A stretch of DNA of 64,000 nt, from positions 1,240,001-1,304,000 of the forward strand of contig JAVHNS010000008.1 in assembly GCA_036872755.1 (NCBI GenBank), read 5' to 3'. The stretch comes from Orbilia blumenaviensis. Its lineage: Eukaryota > Ascomycota > Orbiliomycetes > Orbiliales > Orbiliaceae. A program made the translations under genes and the position numbers. This document shows, piece by piece, positions 44,731 through 55,813 of the stretch (position 1 is the first letter of the stretch; each line of letters opens with the position of its first letter). Under the pieces are notes generated by a model that was not told where the DNA came from, did no database searches, and worked only from the letters and a program-made list of their open reading frames with translations.

Positions 44731-47249
44731 GGTCGTTAATGGAGGATCGATGGTATGGCGACGATTAGTCTTGTTTATCGGATCGAGAGACATCAAAACA
44801 CTCACATTAGAGCAGAGTTAACTCCCGTCTACTCTCGATGGCTGATGGCTCGGATGCCAACATATTGTTTACAAACACCATTTCTACCATCGTATGCACC
44901 TTTCACCCTTCACTCTCGCAGGAAAGAAAACTGCAATATTCTTTTCTAGGGACCAACCGACCAACACTCTTTCCCCCCTCATCCAATCAAAAAGAATTGA
45001 ACAATGAAAGAAATACAATACACGACAGCTTCGCTCCGGGTATGAGGTTTGATAAAATACTCCCTGGGCACAACCTGCGAAACTCCGAATTCGAAACCTC
45101 GAAGGCCTGTGTTTGCCTTCGCCTCACAATATCTGTTTTTATAGGTCCCTCACGAAAAATTAAACTTTCTCGACTGTAATTATTGTAGTGCTTTTTGTCG
45201 TTTTTTCCTCTATCGCAGACTTACCTTTCCTCTTGTTTTCCTCACAGCTTGTTTTTGTTTCATCGTCTTTTTTTTTTTTTTTTTAACACTTACCTTACAT
45301 ACTTCTATCATGTTTAGGGGAACGATGCCAACAGATGACGGTAACACCTCCCTGGCCGTCGGTACGTAACGGTGTTCTTTTTATTTTTCTTCTTTTTCGT
45401 TTTTTGTCGAGCTTTCAACGTGACTGCAGGATGACAGATCCTTTTACCCCCCCTCTTTTTTCAAAAAAAAAAAGGAAGGAAAAATAAACGAGGACAATGA
45501 TTTGTTTATTATACTAGAAATCAATAATATGGCTATTATAAACGGAATGGATGTGTGCTCTTGAAGTAACAGTTGATGTAGTCTTGTGTTACACAGCCCT
45601 GTAACCGGTGTGTTACATAGATGTGGATGTTGTTTGTCAGCGGCAACACAAATTAGAGTGTGGTATTTTTGGATGCTGTACTACCTATATTGCCAGGTCG
45701 AAATGGTTACTTCCTGGACATAAATCTTGTTGTAGATTCCGAGCGTAAATGGATCCACGGATTACAAGCATGGTATATCTAGGCGCTTATGTATCGAATT
45801 TGGAAGCCTGTTACATACTGAGTACTCGTAAATCTACATCAAGTGCGAGATGTTTCGTGGAGGTCGGCTCACGGGACCACATCCAGCGGATCTATTGACC
45901 CTCTGCATGCAGTTGAAGCCTTCTTTCAACCGACACGATTTTAGGGTTAATTGGTCTCGCAAGCCAGCCTCCGCGGGATTAATCGAGTTCGGATAACAAA
46001 CTATTTGTTCCATGAAGCAGGCTTTGAACATCTGTAGCTTAAATTTGGGGAAATGGAAGGGGGTCACAATGAGCTCCTCATTGTGTCGCTGCAGGCTGCA
46101 CGAGGTGGACGGCTTCGAGACGGGATCAAGCGAAGCATCATCATCTAGATAGAAAGGAAACCTGGGGTATCGGTCATCATGCATATATATACTGTGTAAT
46201 TAGGTCTCGAATGACAGACCATATCCCTAAAAACGAGTTTTAAGCCGTCTGCATACGTATAGATACCAAAGAAGGTTGGGTAGAAATCTGGAATGCAGAA
46301 CATGTACAGAACATACCGGTACTATAGTTACATATACCTTTTTCAATTGGTACAAACATAGCCTCAACTCGTAGGTATTAGGACCGCTGCTGCCATGCAT
46401 GAGAGTACATGAAACCTACAGAGAACAAAATCTAAAAACAACACACACGGATACCTATCCACCTGGTAACTGAATATCTCCACATATATTTTGAGGTTAG
46501 CTTAAGGTTTAGAAGTTTGATTGAACTTCCGAGAAATCTCGCCCCTACTCCTCGTTGGGAAAGAATCGTAAAACTACAAGTACATACTCTGGGAGCTAAT
46601 GTACCAATGTTGCCTAGGCGGGCGTGATTGATTGGTTGGGGTCACAGCCGAAGAGCGCAAAGGCTGACATATATGCATGATATCATATCATCATCGATAT
46701 ATCGATATACGTATAGATGCAACTTAGGTTACAAGACGGGAACATGGTCACCTGCTCGGCTGCATGCATAACTTAAGCCAAATGCTGCCTGTTATAGCGG
46801 CTCTGCGCTACAGCCCTCCCGGGCCAGCCTATGTCTTTCATTTCCGTCCCTCCCTTAAATTTGAAGGTGGTATTTTGATCGTTGAGTTGTTACACAAGAA
46901 TGACATTTGCAGAGGCTGTCGCAGGAATGTGAGGGAATTTTGCTAAAGAAGTTCTGATGGGCTGCATTGATATTTTTTTGAAGATACATCGGTGAGGTTA
47001 TCTTCGAGGCTGGCCTTGGTAGATGGCAGGGCTACTTATACTCCCTCGGGCTGTTCTCTATTCTCCATAATTATTTTTTCAAAAACTATTCAAAGTCAAT
47101 CATTCGTGAGAGAATTATACAAACATTGATAAATTCATTCTCCGAACAAGATCCTTAGAATAAACTGCAAATTATATATCTTAAACACATATTACAAATC
47201 AAGAGCAAACTTGAGGAGTAGCTTTCCACAAACACACCAGACGACCAAG
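44731..47249. other. Intergenic region, 2.5 kb
   Basis: No gene supported. A short ATG frame at 45310 followed by a GTACGT donor-like site has no recognisable downstream exon. One copy of a dispersed short repeat lies at 45952-45971. AT-rich palindromes occur near 46676-46713. The 116-codon minus-strand frame at 45834-46184 has no domain and no start context. Confidence 0.5.
45952..45971 (+). repeat. Dispersed short repeat, copy 1
   Basis: TGGTCTCGCAAGCCAGCCTC. It matches copies at 52677-52696 and 61152-61171 with transitions only (C/T, A/G). The first 16 bases can fold as a short stem with a 7-base loop. Confidence 0.55.
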
Positions 47250-48860
47250 ATGCCATATAATAGCCCAAAAAGTGCACTTGGAAACTACTTCCCTAAAGGG
47301 TTGCGCGGAATATTCCTTGAAGGTGAACAGGAGGCTCTGGAAAAGTTAAAGTCAAACGTAAGCCCAGCTCCTTTCCTAGATTTCCTTACGATTATTTTAC
47401 TAAACTAAACAACTTGTGGCTTTCAAGAATGGACAACTTGAGATTACACAGAACTGGCCCCGGGAGTTTCACTCGTCTGCTCTCAGTTGGAGTGGGCATA
47501 ATTTCCCTACGGAAGGCTCCTATACCTTGAGGCTGGGTTCTGAGGAAATCGATGAGATCGAGGCGGCCCTCAAATCCGTTGAGAGTAAGTTTTATTTTGG
47601 ATATTTATCGGGCAACTATGTGGGTTTCTGTTTAGTGGTGTTCGTCTAACACGATTTTGTTGTGTTAGCTTGTGGTATTGCTCTTGATGATATCAAAAAG
47701 AGTAATTTTCCTCTTCCTACTTTGGGTAGTCGGTTACAGAAGCTCTCAGAGACAGTGCACCATGGCTCAGGTATTGCCATGGTCAAAGGTTTGGCGCCAG
47801 AGAAATATACATCAGATCAAAATCTGTTCATCTATTTCGGTCTCTCGTCATATTTGGGCGAAAATCGAGCACGTCAAAAGGCCGACGGCAGGCGCATGGG
47901 TGAGTTGGAAAGACCTTAGTAGCAGATTCGCATATACTAATTTCCAATGCTACAGCTCGTATTTTCCACAAGTTTGGTAATTCAATCGAACAGCGAGATG
48001 GCGCTTCGATATTCAATGCTAGTAGTCCTATGGTATGTTTGGGACTTGGACCTTTTCATCCCATCCTCTCGCCAATAACCATTATATTGTTATCTTACAC
48101 TATCACAGGCATTTCACAACGACCTTGTCTGCGACGTTCTCGCCTTCTATTGCTTGGATCAAGCGTCCGAGGGCGGCGAAAGCTTGTTTGCGTCGTTATA
48201 TCGTATTTATAACGAGCTTGTAATGACTAAACCAAGTTTGGTAGAGGCTTTGGCGATGCATAATTGGCCTTTTGATACGTAAGAAACTTCTATGAATTGG
48301 TATTTCCCCCCAATTTTCTCGCAAAAGTTGTCTAATTAAATGTTTTCTTCACTTCACGAAGTTACGGCTACGAGCCCCCATATTTTCTTAGGCCGCTTCT
48401 CTTCCTGGAGGACGGAAAGCTCATTTCGAGCTTCGCTATGCGCCCGCTCATCGGCTCCGAGTCTTACCCAAGAACCGAAGGCATCCCTTCTTTGACAGAG
48501 ATTCAGAGAGAAGCCCTTGATGAATTTCAGAAATGTGCACAGAAACACCAAGTCGAGATTAGAATGCAAGCAGGCGATATGCTCTTCGTGAACAACCTGG
48601 CAATTTTGCACTCTCGGCGCCCTTTTCAGGATTCCGAAGAGCATAAACGTCATCTCGTGAGGCTCTGGCTTCGTAACGAAGAAATGGCATGGCGAACACC
48701 CGCACCCTTGGCACGCGTTTGGATGCGAAAATTTGGAAATATGGACGAAGTACATGGAGATTGGTCGACCTTGAGCCCACAGGACGATGAACGTAGGAAC
48801 TCCGTGCTGAAAAGGCCAATGTCTTGTGGCAGTAGCTCTGGCGAAGATAAAATTTGGTGA
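47250..48860 (+). CDS. TauD/TfdA-like Fe(II)/2-oxoglutarate dioxygenase
   Basis: Six exons, 47250-47357, 47428-47584, 47669-47899, 47956-48032, 48109-48278 and 48362-48860, give 413 residues with consistent phases. The start is MPYNSPKSALGNYFPKG. Iron ligands: His193 and Asp195 in AFHNDLVCDVLAFYCL, and the distal His331 in NLAILHSRRPF. Arg348 or Arg352 in RHLVRLWLR is the likely 2-oxoglutarate-binding arginine. The motif GGESLFASLYRIYNEL is typical of the TauD fold. Expected reaction: oxidative decarboxylation of 2-oxoglutarate coupled to hydroxylation of a small organic substrate. Fungal members of this type act on amino- or sulfonate-like compounds or in secondary metabolism; the substrate cannot be told. 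The second exon start (AATGGACAA) uses a weak acceptor TTTCAAG and is the least certain junction. It is convergent with the Zn-cluster-like gene, 240 bases apart. Confidence 0.85.
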
Positions 48861-49100
48861 ATATGCTCTAAATTCTTGGTAACTTTCTAAATTTATGTAC
48901 TATATTCAATTCATTATTGTGAGCTCGGGATTGCATCGGCTCTCATGCGTGTTGATCGGATTTCAACAAGTGAGACAAATTTGTGTTCTATCAGTACAGA
49001 ATTGTTAAGAGCCGAGTCAAATGGTTATAATTTTCTCATACCCGGAACCTCTGAACAACGAGTGTCTCATACCAAAGGTTACGAGATCGCATTCAGCGAT

Positions 49101-51696
49101 TTAGGAAGGATTCCAATCGTCGAAAAATAGTTGGTGGGACCAGTACATGGGCTGTGTGTATGTCTGTAACTTTTGGTTCCTCATTCCTTTCAGACGCTTC
49201 TCTGTTCAAAGGAGTTTTAAAATTGATTAGTATAACAGCAATACATCATTTTGCTGCGGCGGCGGAAAATATGGTATCTATGACTTACCCTGTGGCATGA
49301 TCTCCCTCTGTAGGTATTGTATAAACTCGGCCTGATCTTCAGTCATATTTCTCTTTTTAGCAGTATCTGGGTTTTGCCAGTCATCCCGGAAAGGAGCCGA
49401 CCCTTGGTAGATACGGTGAAAGTAGGCTAAAAGGACATTTGCGTCATGGAAAAACGGATCCATTCCCCGGGGAATGCGGCCCTGCCCAGTTAACAAGAAT
49501 ATATCGTTAGATTTCCATAGGGTCCAGGTACCAGGGGTATTTGTGAAGTGAATTTCATTAGGATTAGAAGGGGGTTCTTACCTCTTTGAGTACGCCATAC
49601 CGTCTACGAAATTTATCCGCATGCTTGCCAAGTTTCTCAATGCTGGTAAGTAATACGAAAAGAGTGAGAAAAATGTCGAACCAATCCTTAGGATTTCCCG
49701 CCAATAACTTTTCTTGTAGCTTTGGTAGAAGACGCGAGCGCACGGGCTTTAAAAAACTTCGGACGATGATTTGATCTAGTTGAGTATCCATCATTGGCGT
49801 AACCAGGGTTTTCTCGCTCCATGGAGGAATCGGTGACATGTCGAATTTATCTGCATCGGATTTATAGATGCTCCAGTCCTCTTCAGTCATTCTGGATACA
49901 AACCAAATATAGAGAGCATCTGAAACCATGGTCCCCTATGTAGGTGCGTATGAGGAGCTTTCCTATGTCAATTTCAGTTATTGTGTATTGATACTCACCT
50001 TGTTTAGCCTTGCGTATTTCATTGCCATATCGAAGATATATCCCGTCGGCTCCGCACTCTCCAAAAGCTTGGAGTATTTGGAAGCATGGTATAAAATATA
50101 TTTAATGATATTCTTTTCCGTCTGCGCTAGTAATGCAATACAATATCGTGGCATTTCCACTTCATGTATTTTTTTGTTGCCATCTTTCCAACGGTAGGAA
50201 ACAACATCGACTCCAGGGATTGGTGTAAATCGCGACATATATACTTTTAACACTGGGCCAAATCCTTGTGTAATATACACAGCCCATGTCCCCTCTAAAG
50301 CTTGATGAATATTTAATTCGGATATCCCATTCCGCTTTTGAGCTAATGGGCCTCTTTGAGGGGGGCCTATGTATACAGTGTTTCAGATCAAGTACGTAAA
50401 TTTTTGGCAGGAGGATTCATATAATGCGACTTACGGCTTCGAAAAAGATTGGTCTCTACTACCTTGTGCCCACAACGGAACGCTCTGATGGCATCTTTGC
50501 GGGGTCGCGCATTGAGGCAACCTTGACAAGGTAAATTGGGATCTCCGTAGGATTTGCACTGCAATAACTTGTTAGCTGGTTACATAAAGAAATATTTATG
50601 TTGAAACTAATTGCACAAAGCCTGGAAACTTAAAGTGCGGACGGATCGAATTATGCCCTTACTGGGATTTTCAGCCTGCTGCACCTCAGACAAGCGCGAG
50701 TGGTAGCTTTCTTGCCCTCTGATAAAGACTCACGGAAACCCTGGTTAGAATTAAGTATTATTGTGGTGGCGCGAACGTTACCGTCAGCGCCTTGATGTAC
50801 TTTTATCCAAGTCTAAAAGTCGGAGGTTCCGTTAGTCAAGTACGCGGCTGGGTTGAATCATAACTGGCAAGGGTATCGGGTGTCCTAGCCTTGTCTTGAT
50901 TGTTGAGATCGATATTCGGAAAACTATCTTTTCGTTTCCGCTTCTTAGAAGAATGACCTTGGCCATCCTCCAGCACGAAAGTAAATGTCTTTGGGGTCTG
51001 TGTTTCCAGCCCGTTCGAATCATTATCCACACCATATCCAGGGTTTCTTTGGAAATTCTGGTGCGCGAACTCTGCCGTTGGCCAGGTTGGATCCGATGAA
51101 GGCTGCGTGGCGAGCTTGTTCATTGTTCCTAGAGAGGGCTGCTGTTTTTGGCAGTTTGGTAACACCACATGGTGCTGGAGATACTGGCGGCTCGGTTGGA
51201 CAGTCTCTTGCAGCCATCCTACATCCGTCTTCATCTGCATATCTGTACGACCGGCGTCGTGCCCGGTATACATGTTTGACGGAACAACTACATTGCTATG
51301 TGTTGATTGTTGCGGTAACATGCATAACCCTGCCGAATTTTCGAACGGTATCTGGGGATCCCAACTACCTATTCCATATGTCTGAGAGGAGTCAGATAAT
51401 GGAATGCGAATATCAGCGGCCACGTGCGCGGCCGGCAGGATTGGGGAATGCACGTAGTGGTCCGTGCCAATCGGCCGAAACTCGGTGTAGATTATATTGT
51501 CGACCAGAGGCGTGTTAATGGTGTGGATGCCGTTTTCAGGAGGGCCGGCGCCGTTCCTGGACATCACCAGATATGCATCTGGATGCACATACGCGTCGCG
51601 GCTGGTGTCAGATGCGCGCCCGGGAGATGTATTCGCATTTTGTGTGAGGTTGCCGGGTGTAGGTCCGCTAAGCAGTCTCAATGTTAGCTCTTCCAT
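49101..51696 (-). CDS. Zn-cluster-like fungal regulator
   Basis: Model of seven exons: 51696-50890, 50813-50664, 50558-50435, 50366-49999, 49935-49582, 49481-49289 and 49201-49101, total 698 residues. All later junctions are consistent. The first intron is a problem: no GT donor leaves the right phase, and the only frame-keeping choice I find is a GC donor (AAG|GCTAGG) paired with acceptor TTTTAG. The N-terminal 270 residues are disordered with a basic patch (SSKKRKRKD) that may be nuclear targeting. Then comes TWIKVHQGADGNVR and a cysteine cluster CLRCSRLKIPCKSYGDPNLP-C-QGC with a sixth Cys 14 residues on; this spacing is wider than in standard Zn2Cys6 fingers. The rest is helical (MPRYCIALLAQTEKNIIKYI; MYWSHQLFFDDW at the C-terminus), as I recall from a family of fungal Cys-cluster proteins. 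Probably a nuclear transcription regulator, which is inference. Confidence 0.65.
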
Positions 51697-52732
51697 TCAA
51701 TTTATCATGGCGTTGTTTGTATTTACATACTTCCTATATACCCATCGCGGATTCGTTGGCAACATGGGCGGATAACTCTAGGTTGCTGTCGTACAGCCCA
51801 ATCCAAAAAAGCAGCCTGGTCACAAAGGGGGGAGGTCCTTGAATGTGATTGAAGCTCTAAGTTTGCGTGCCTGCAAGGGCCTGCAAGACTGCAAGGAACC
51901 CGTGATACTGTGCATTCAGCACTGTTCTTCGAGGCTACCCGTAATCAATATAAATATACTATTTTAATATGTGGACATGCGCATACGACAGCTTAGTGGA
52001 CCCAATGTGGCAGTAGAGCAGCTAGATACTTGACGAGGATAATTACCAATAAAGCTGTATCGGTCCAAAGGGTTGGTACTTATAAAAAGCTCATCTGTGT
52101 CAGGCATATAGTGGAGATCAGTTCAGGTATATAGTATGTAACGCGGACAGCCTTTTGGCTGAACAATACGAGGGGATCCAATACTATATACTTCCTCAGC
52201 TGCGGGCTGCGAGTGCTATGAGTGCTTCCTGTCACCCGAGTGCGTGTCTTCCAAGTTGACAAGACTTGTGAAGGATCTTGTCAATTTTCATGTTTTTCCA
52301 GAATGTCCACCAGCTGCACCCTCTTTGGGAATACGGCGGTCACTATTTCAGGTTAGTTCTCTTTCGCAAATTCAAGGGAACATGGATTGGGGTTTTACGG
52401 GAGTAATAGGCGCTAAGGCAAATAGGCTAACCCAAAGAGAAACACGGAGGCCCAAATTCAGTCTTAATCGGTGGGTCCCGAGACACAACCTGGAAATGGC
52501 GGATCACGCACATCACCATCCGTTCGAAGTAACACATTCAGTATCGTCAAAAGCAACTGAGGAAATTCATCTCTATATAAATTATAGAATGTCCACCATA
52601 ACAGGTCTCCAGAAGTTTAGGAGATATTCCTATAAGCTCATCCGTCTCTGCAACTATAGCATATTTTGTAATACACTGGTCTCGTAAACCAGCCTCAACG
52701 AAGCAGAACACTTCGTTGGAGAATACGCTGTA
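51697..52732. other. Divergent promoter region, 1.0 kb
   Basis: Between the Zn-cluster-like gene and the GNAT gene. A 147-codon frame at 52244-52687 begins with GTG, has no domain and is not supported. Copy 2 of the dispersed repeat lies at its right end. Confidence 0.5.
52677..52717 (+). repeat. Dispersed short repeat, copy 2, with adjoining hairpin
   Basis: TGGTCTCGTAAACCAGCCTC at 52677-52696 followed by AACGAAGCAGAACA (52697-52710), which is also present in copy 3. The first half folds as CTGGT/ACCAG around CTCGTAA, the size of a tRNA anticodon arm (anticodon CGT). The second half folds as a 7-bp stem AACGAAG/CTTCGTT with a 7-base loop. No box B or acceptor stem is present, so it is not a tRNA gene. 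Confidence 0.5.
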
Positions 52733-53679
52733 ATGATTTGGTTTGACAAATCAACCTCCACGGCAAAGAGGCCTCAAACGGCCCCAACCAACACAAAATT
52801 TCTCATACGGGATGCAGAACCCGCGGACCTTGATGGTGTTGTTGAAGTTGCACTAGAAGCAATGCCCATGGACCCACAATGGGACTATCGCTTTCAGTAC
52901 CGCCACAAAAATCCTGCAGACCACCGCTACTACACAAAGGTAATGATTAACTCCTTTTTAAACAGGTCTGCCGGTGATTGGACGGTAAAAGTGATTGAAG
53001 CGCCATGTTTGGAGGATCTCGAAGATGTCCGTATTGTATCATTTTCTGTCTGGGACACCTCATATATCAGGAAACGTCAACGGGGACCTCTTTCAAGTCA
53101 AGATATCACCAGTAGGTTATCCCCCTTTGGGCCAAAGCCAATTCTATCCTGAAATCTGTAGCAAATAGGAAGAGGGGAGACCGGAAAAGCAAAGAAGAAT
53201 ATACATAACAGAAAGAAGCAAAAAAGAAACATTTAGTACATCACTAAACCTTATATCTATATTACCCACGCTCATATGATAAAGTGCCCGCGTCTAGGAC
53301 TGCAAAGAACAAATCGCTGCGGAGAAAAGACATTAACCTTGCCCGGGCGACAGCTTTTTCGAGAGCCAATAGCGAGGCTCGAAAAGAGCACTTTTACAGT
53401 CCTTACGGATCTGAGAACACATTAGTACTGCGAATTCTAGGCACCCACCCTGACTACCAGCGCCGTGGCTATGCGACTGCACTCTGTAACTGGGGTATTT
53501 CGAAAGCGAAGGAAGATAAAGCCGTTATCGGCTTGCTGGCGAGCCCTATGGGCTATCATTTATATATCCGGTTGGGATTCAAATGTCGTGCGAGGCAGGA
53601 GGTTCGTGTTGAAGGGGAAGATGAAAGAGTAGTTTTGAGAGTTATGTTATTCACCGTCTATGTAGATACGAATCTATAG
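52733..53679 (+). CDS. GNAT-family N-acetyltransferase
   Basis: Two exons, 52733-53111 and 53285-53679, joined in phase 1 across a 173-base intron (donor GTAGGT), give 257 residues. The N-terminal half shows FLIRDAEPADLDGVVEVALEA, the usual first strand and helix of the fold, and DVRIVSFSVWD. The acetyl-CoA motif A follows the splice: LVLRILGTHPDYQRRGYATA, with Q-R-R-G-Y-A at 185-190 as the pyrophosphate-binding loop. LYIRLGFK near 218-225 is motif B, with the conserved Tyr. Such proteins acetylate amines on small molecules or proteins; the acceptor is unknown. The acceptor splice site ATGATAAAG has little pyrimidine tract, so the junction is moderately sure, but frame and domain continuity agree. 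Confidence 0.8.
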
Positions 53680-55813
53680 ATCTATGCTAACTTATTCCGC
53701 TCAACTTCATCGATCAAGAGCTTTACTTGTAATTGGTACCCCGCCTCAATTTAAGATTGATTTATTGTCATTAGCTGTACACAGACTTGTCCAGTACAAT
53801 AGACACATCATCAAAGTGGTTAGCATATAAACCTCATGCGTATCAAGCTTGCGGCAGGTGAAGTATCAAGAATCCGAGAAATGAAAACCTTTTCATATGC
53901 TGACAGGACCCTGAATCACACAGGACTGGTCTTGGAGCGAGATGCTAGTGATCTATCGCCAGGCTTTCTCTAGCCGGGTTTACGCCGAGATTTTGGGGGC
54001 TGACATGCGACTAAATATTGCATCTACACAATTCAGCTATCGGATCCAGATCCCCCACACTTGGGCCGGTCAATACATCGAGAATACGGTGTACTCATAG
54101 GGTTAGAACGCCATTCCACTTCGTGTGACCAAGGTCCGCGCGATCACAATATACAACACGGACTCACATTCGGCTAACTAGCGTCCCCACAGCAAGACGA
54201 CGCTAAGATGAAACGAAACACGGATGAACTGATTAAGAAACACGGTCACCCAATCCAAAATACGGGTCAGCGCTGCCGGTCTGCAACGGCCAAACTCTAA
54301 ACCATGAATACTTAACATTTGCAAGATAATCGGGAAAAGGATCAATTCATAGAAATTTCTTAAGGCCACCATGCCGAGAATACGGTCACCGTTTCGAGAA
54401 CACGGAGAACATCTTGAGGGCACGATCAACATGTCATTGCATACGGTCAACATACTTGACAAAATGAAGATAACTCGCATTAGAAAAAAAAAAAAAAAGA
54501 GAGAGAGAGAAAGTTCAGCTGTGATATTTTATTTCCTATTAGCAGGCAAACTCATTATAAAGGCTCACCCCCGATGGGTGGTTGCTTCCAAAATCTCTAT
54601 ACCAACTTTTACCAGCCCTCTAGAACATTTCCTTGATAAAACCAAAATATTGGAATAAAGTCATTTATTCTATATCAAGCTTTCAGCGACTCTCAGAGGC
54701 TCTTTCACGATCAAACTTCTCTAACCTCAAATCTTGAGATCGATTTAAAACAAAAACGAACATAATAAAGCAGCCCAGCTGTGGCAAACGTGCGGCTCCA
54801 GGACCAGCGCTGCAGCATCTAGAGGACGCAAGAAGTTTATTCTGTATACGATCGAAAGCCCGCCCCTTGTTTTTCAATTTACTAGCATAGAACTAACTCG
54901 GGTGGCAATAAAAGTACTATTGTGGTTTTCACGTACCTTCTGTGAGACGAAAACCATGATTGAAAGTCGTTCCACAAAGCCAGAGCTTGCAGATGCGACT
55001 GTGGATGAAACAGAAATACTATTGCCGGTATTGTACCCCAACTCAAATCGTAATAGACTCGATGGCTAGGAGCTATTAGCACTGTTATTGGTGTTCGTTC
55101 TTGTCAACTAATATTAGAAATGCTTCTTTCTTGGATGTATAGGAACCGCAACCAGCTCCCACGCCTGCTCCAGAACATGCTGACGATTCAGCCCACAAAT
55201 TCGAAGGGAGAACTCCTTTGGAAAACTATCTCGCCCATGGATACAGGCACGAGCGTATTTTTGTTGGGGAACAGGGTCGAAAAGCTGCTTGATATGATAC
55301 TGGTTTGCGGCATACACTGGTTATTGACCGAGTTTGTATGCCTTTACCCCATAGTTATGCATGGGCGTAGTAATAGTTAGGTATCGATACTGCTGCTCCT
55401 TACTAGAAGTGCCCAAGCTAACCCCTAAAGGTTGATCATGTAAACAGAAACCAAATTTGCAAAGATATACACGATTGAGTACACCTCCTTCTGACATACT
55501 ACATAATATATATACCATTTCAGCCCTGTTATATTGTAGTTTAAAGTCGATAATCTTAAAAGTGAGATCCTGTTTACTCTGAAGCCTCATCTATGGGCGT
55601 TCGTTCCAGGTGCATGGCCCCATACCTTAGGAAACGACCCACCCAGCTGGCAAATGTTCCCGAAGCGGAAGTACTATGCTCGTATTTACAAGCATATCAA
55701 ACCCTTTTCATGTACGTACATATGTGCTTAAATGCTTGAGTACTAATTATTGAGCCATAGTCTTTTTTTCCTCTTCCTTAAGATGTATCATTAATGTTGG
55801 TACTATTGGGAAC
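53680..55813. other. Intergenic region, 2.1 kb, with decayed tandem array
   Basis: No gene supported. Holds the phased motif array at 54082-54451 described separately, an A run with (GA)n at about 54483-54510, and minus-strand fragments at 54882-55590 whose short frames (for example LWNDFQSWFSSHRR near 54930) might be a broken gene but give no recognisable product. Confidence 0.5.
54082..54451 (+). repeat. Decayed ~20-base minisatellite, unit GARAAYACGGTCAAC
   Basis: Nine copies of a degenerate core around AYACGGTCAMC at 54082, 54154, 54215, 54237, 54257, 54376, 54396, 54416 and 54437. Where copies are close the spacing is 20-22 bases, and two of the wider gaps (61 and 119) are near multiples of 20. 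Weaker copies (near 54282 and 54306) fill part of the large gap. It looks like an old tandem array partly erased by mutation. Confidence 0.6.

Noticed and set aside
45834..46184. 116-codon minus-strand frame
   Set aside because: It runs across a dispersed repeat copy and has no family resemblance or start context.
52244..52687. 147-codon plus-strand frame before the GNAT gene
   Set aside because: Begins with GTG, not ATG, ends in a repeat copy, and shows no domain; probably part of the promoter region.
54882..55590. Series of short minus-strand frames as a multi-exon gene
   Set aside because: I could not join them with consistent splice sites and phases, and no family was recognised; possibly a decayed gene.
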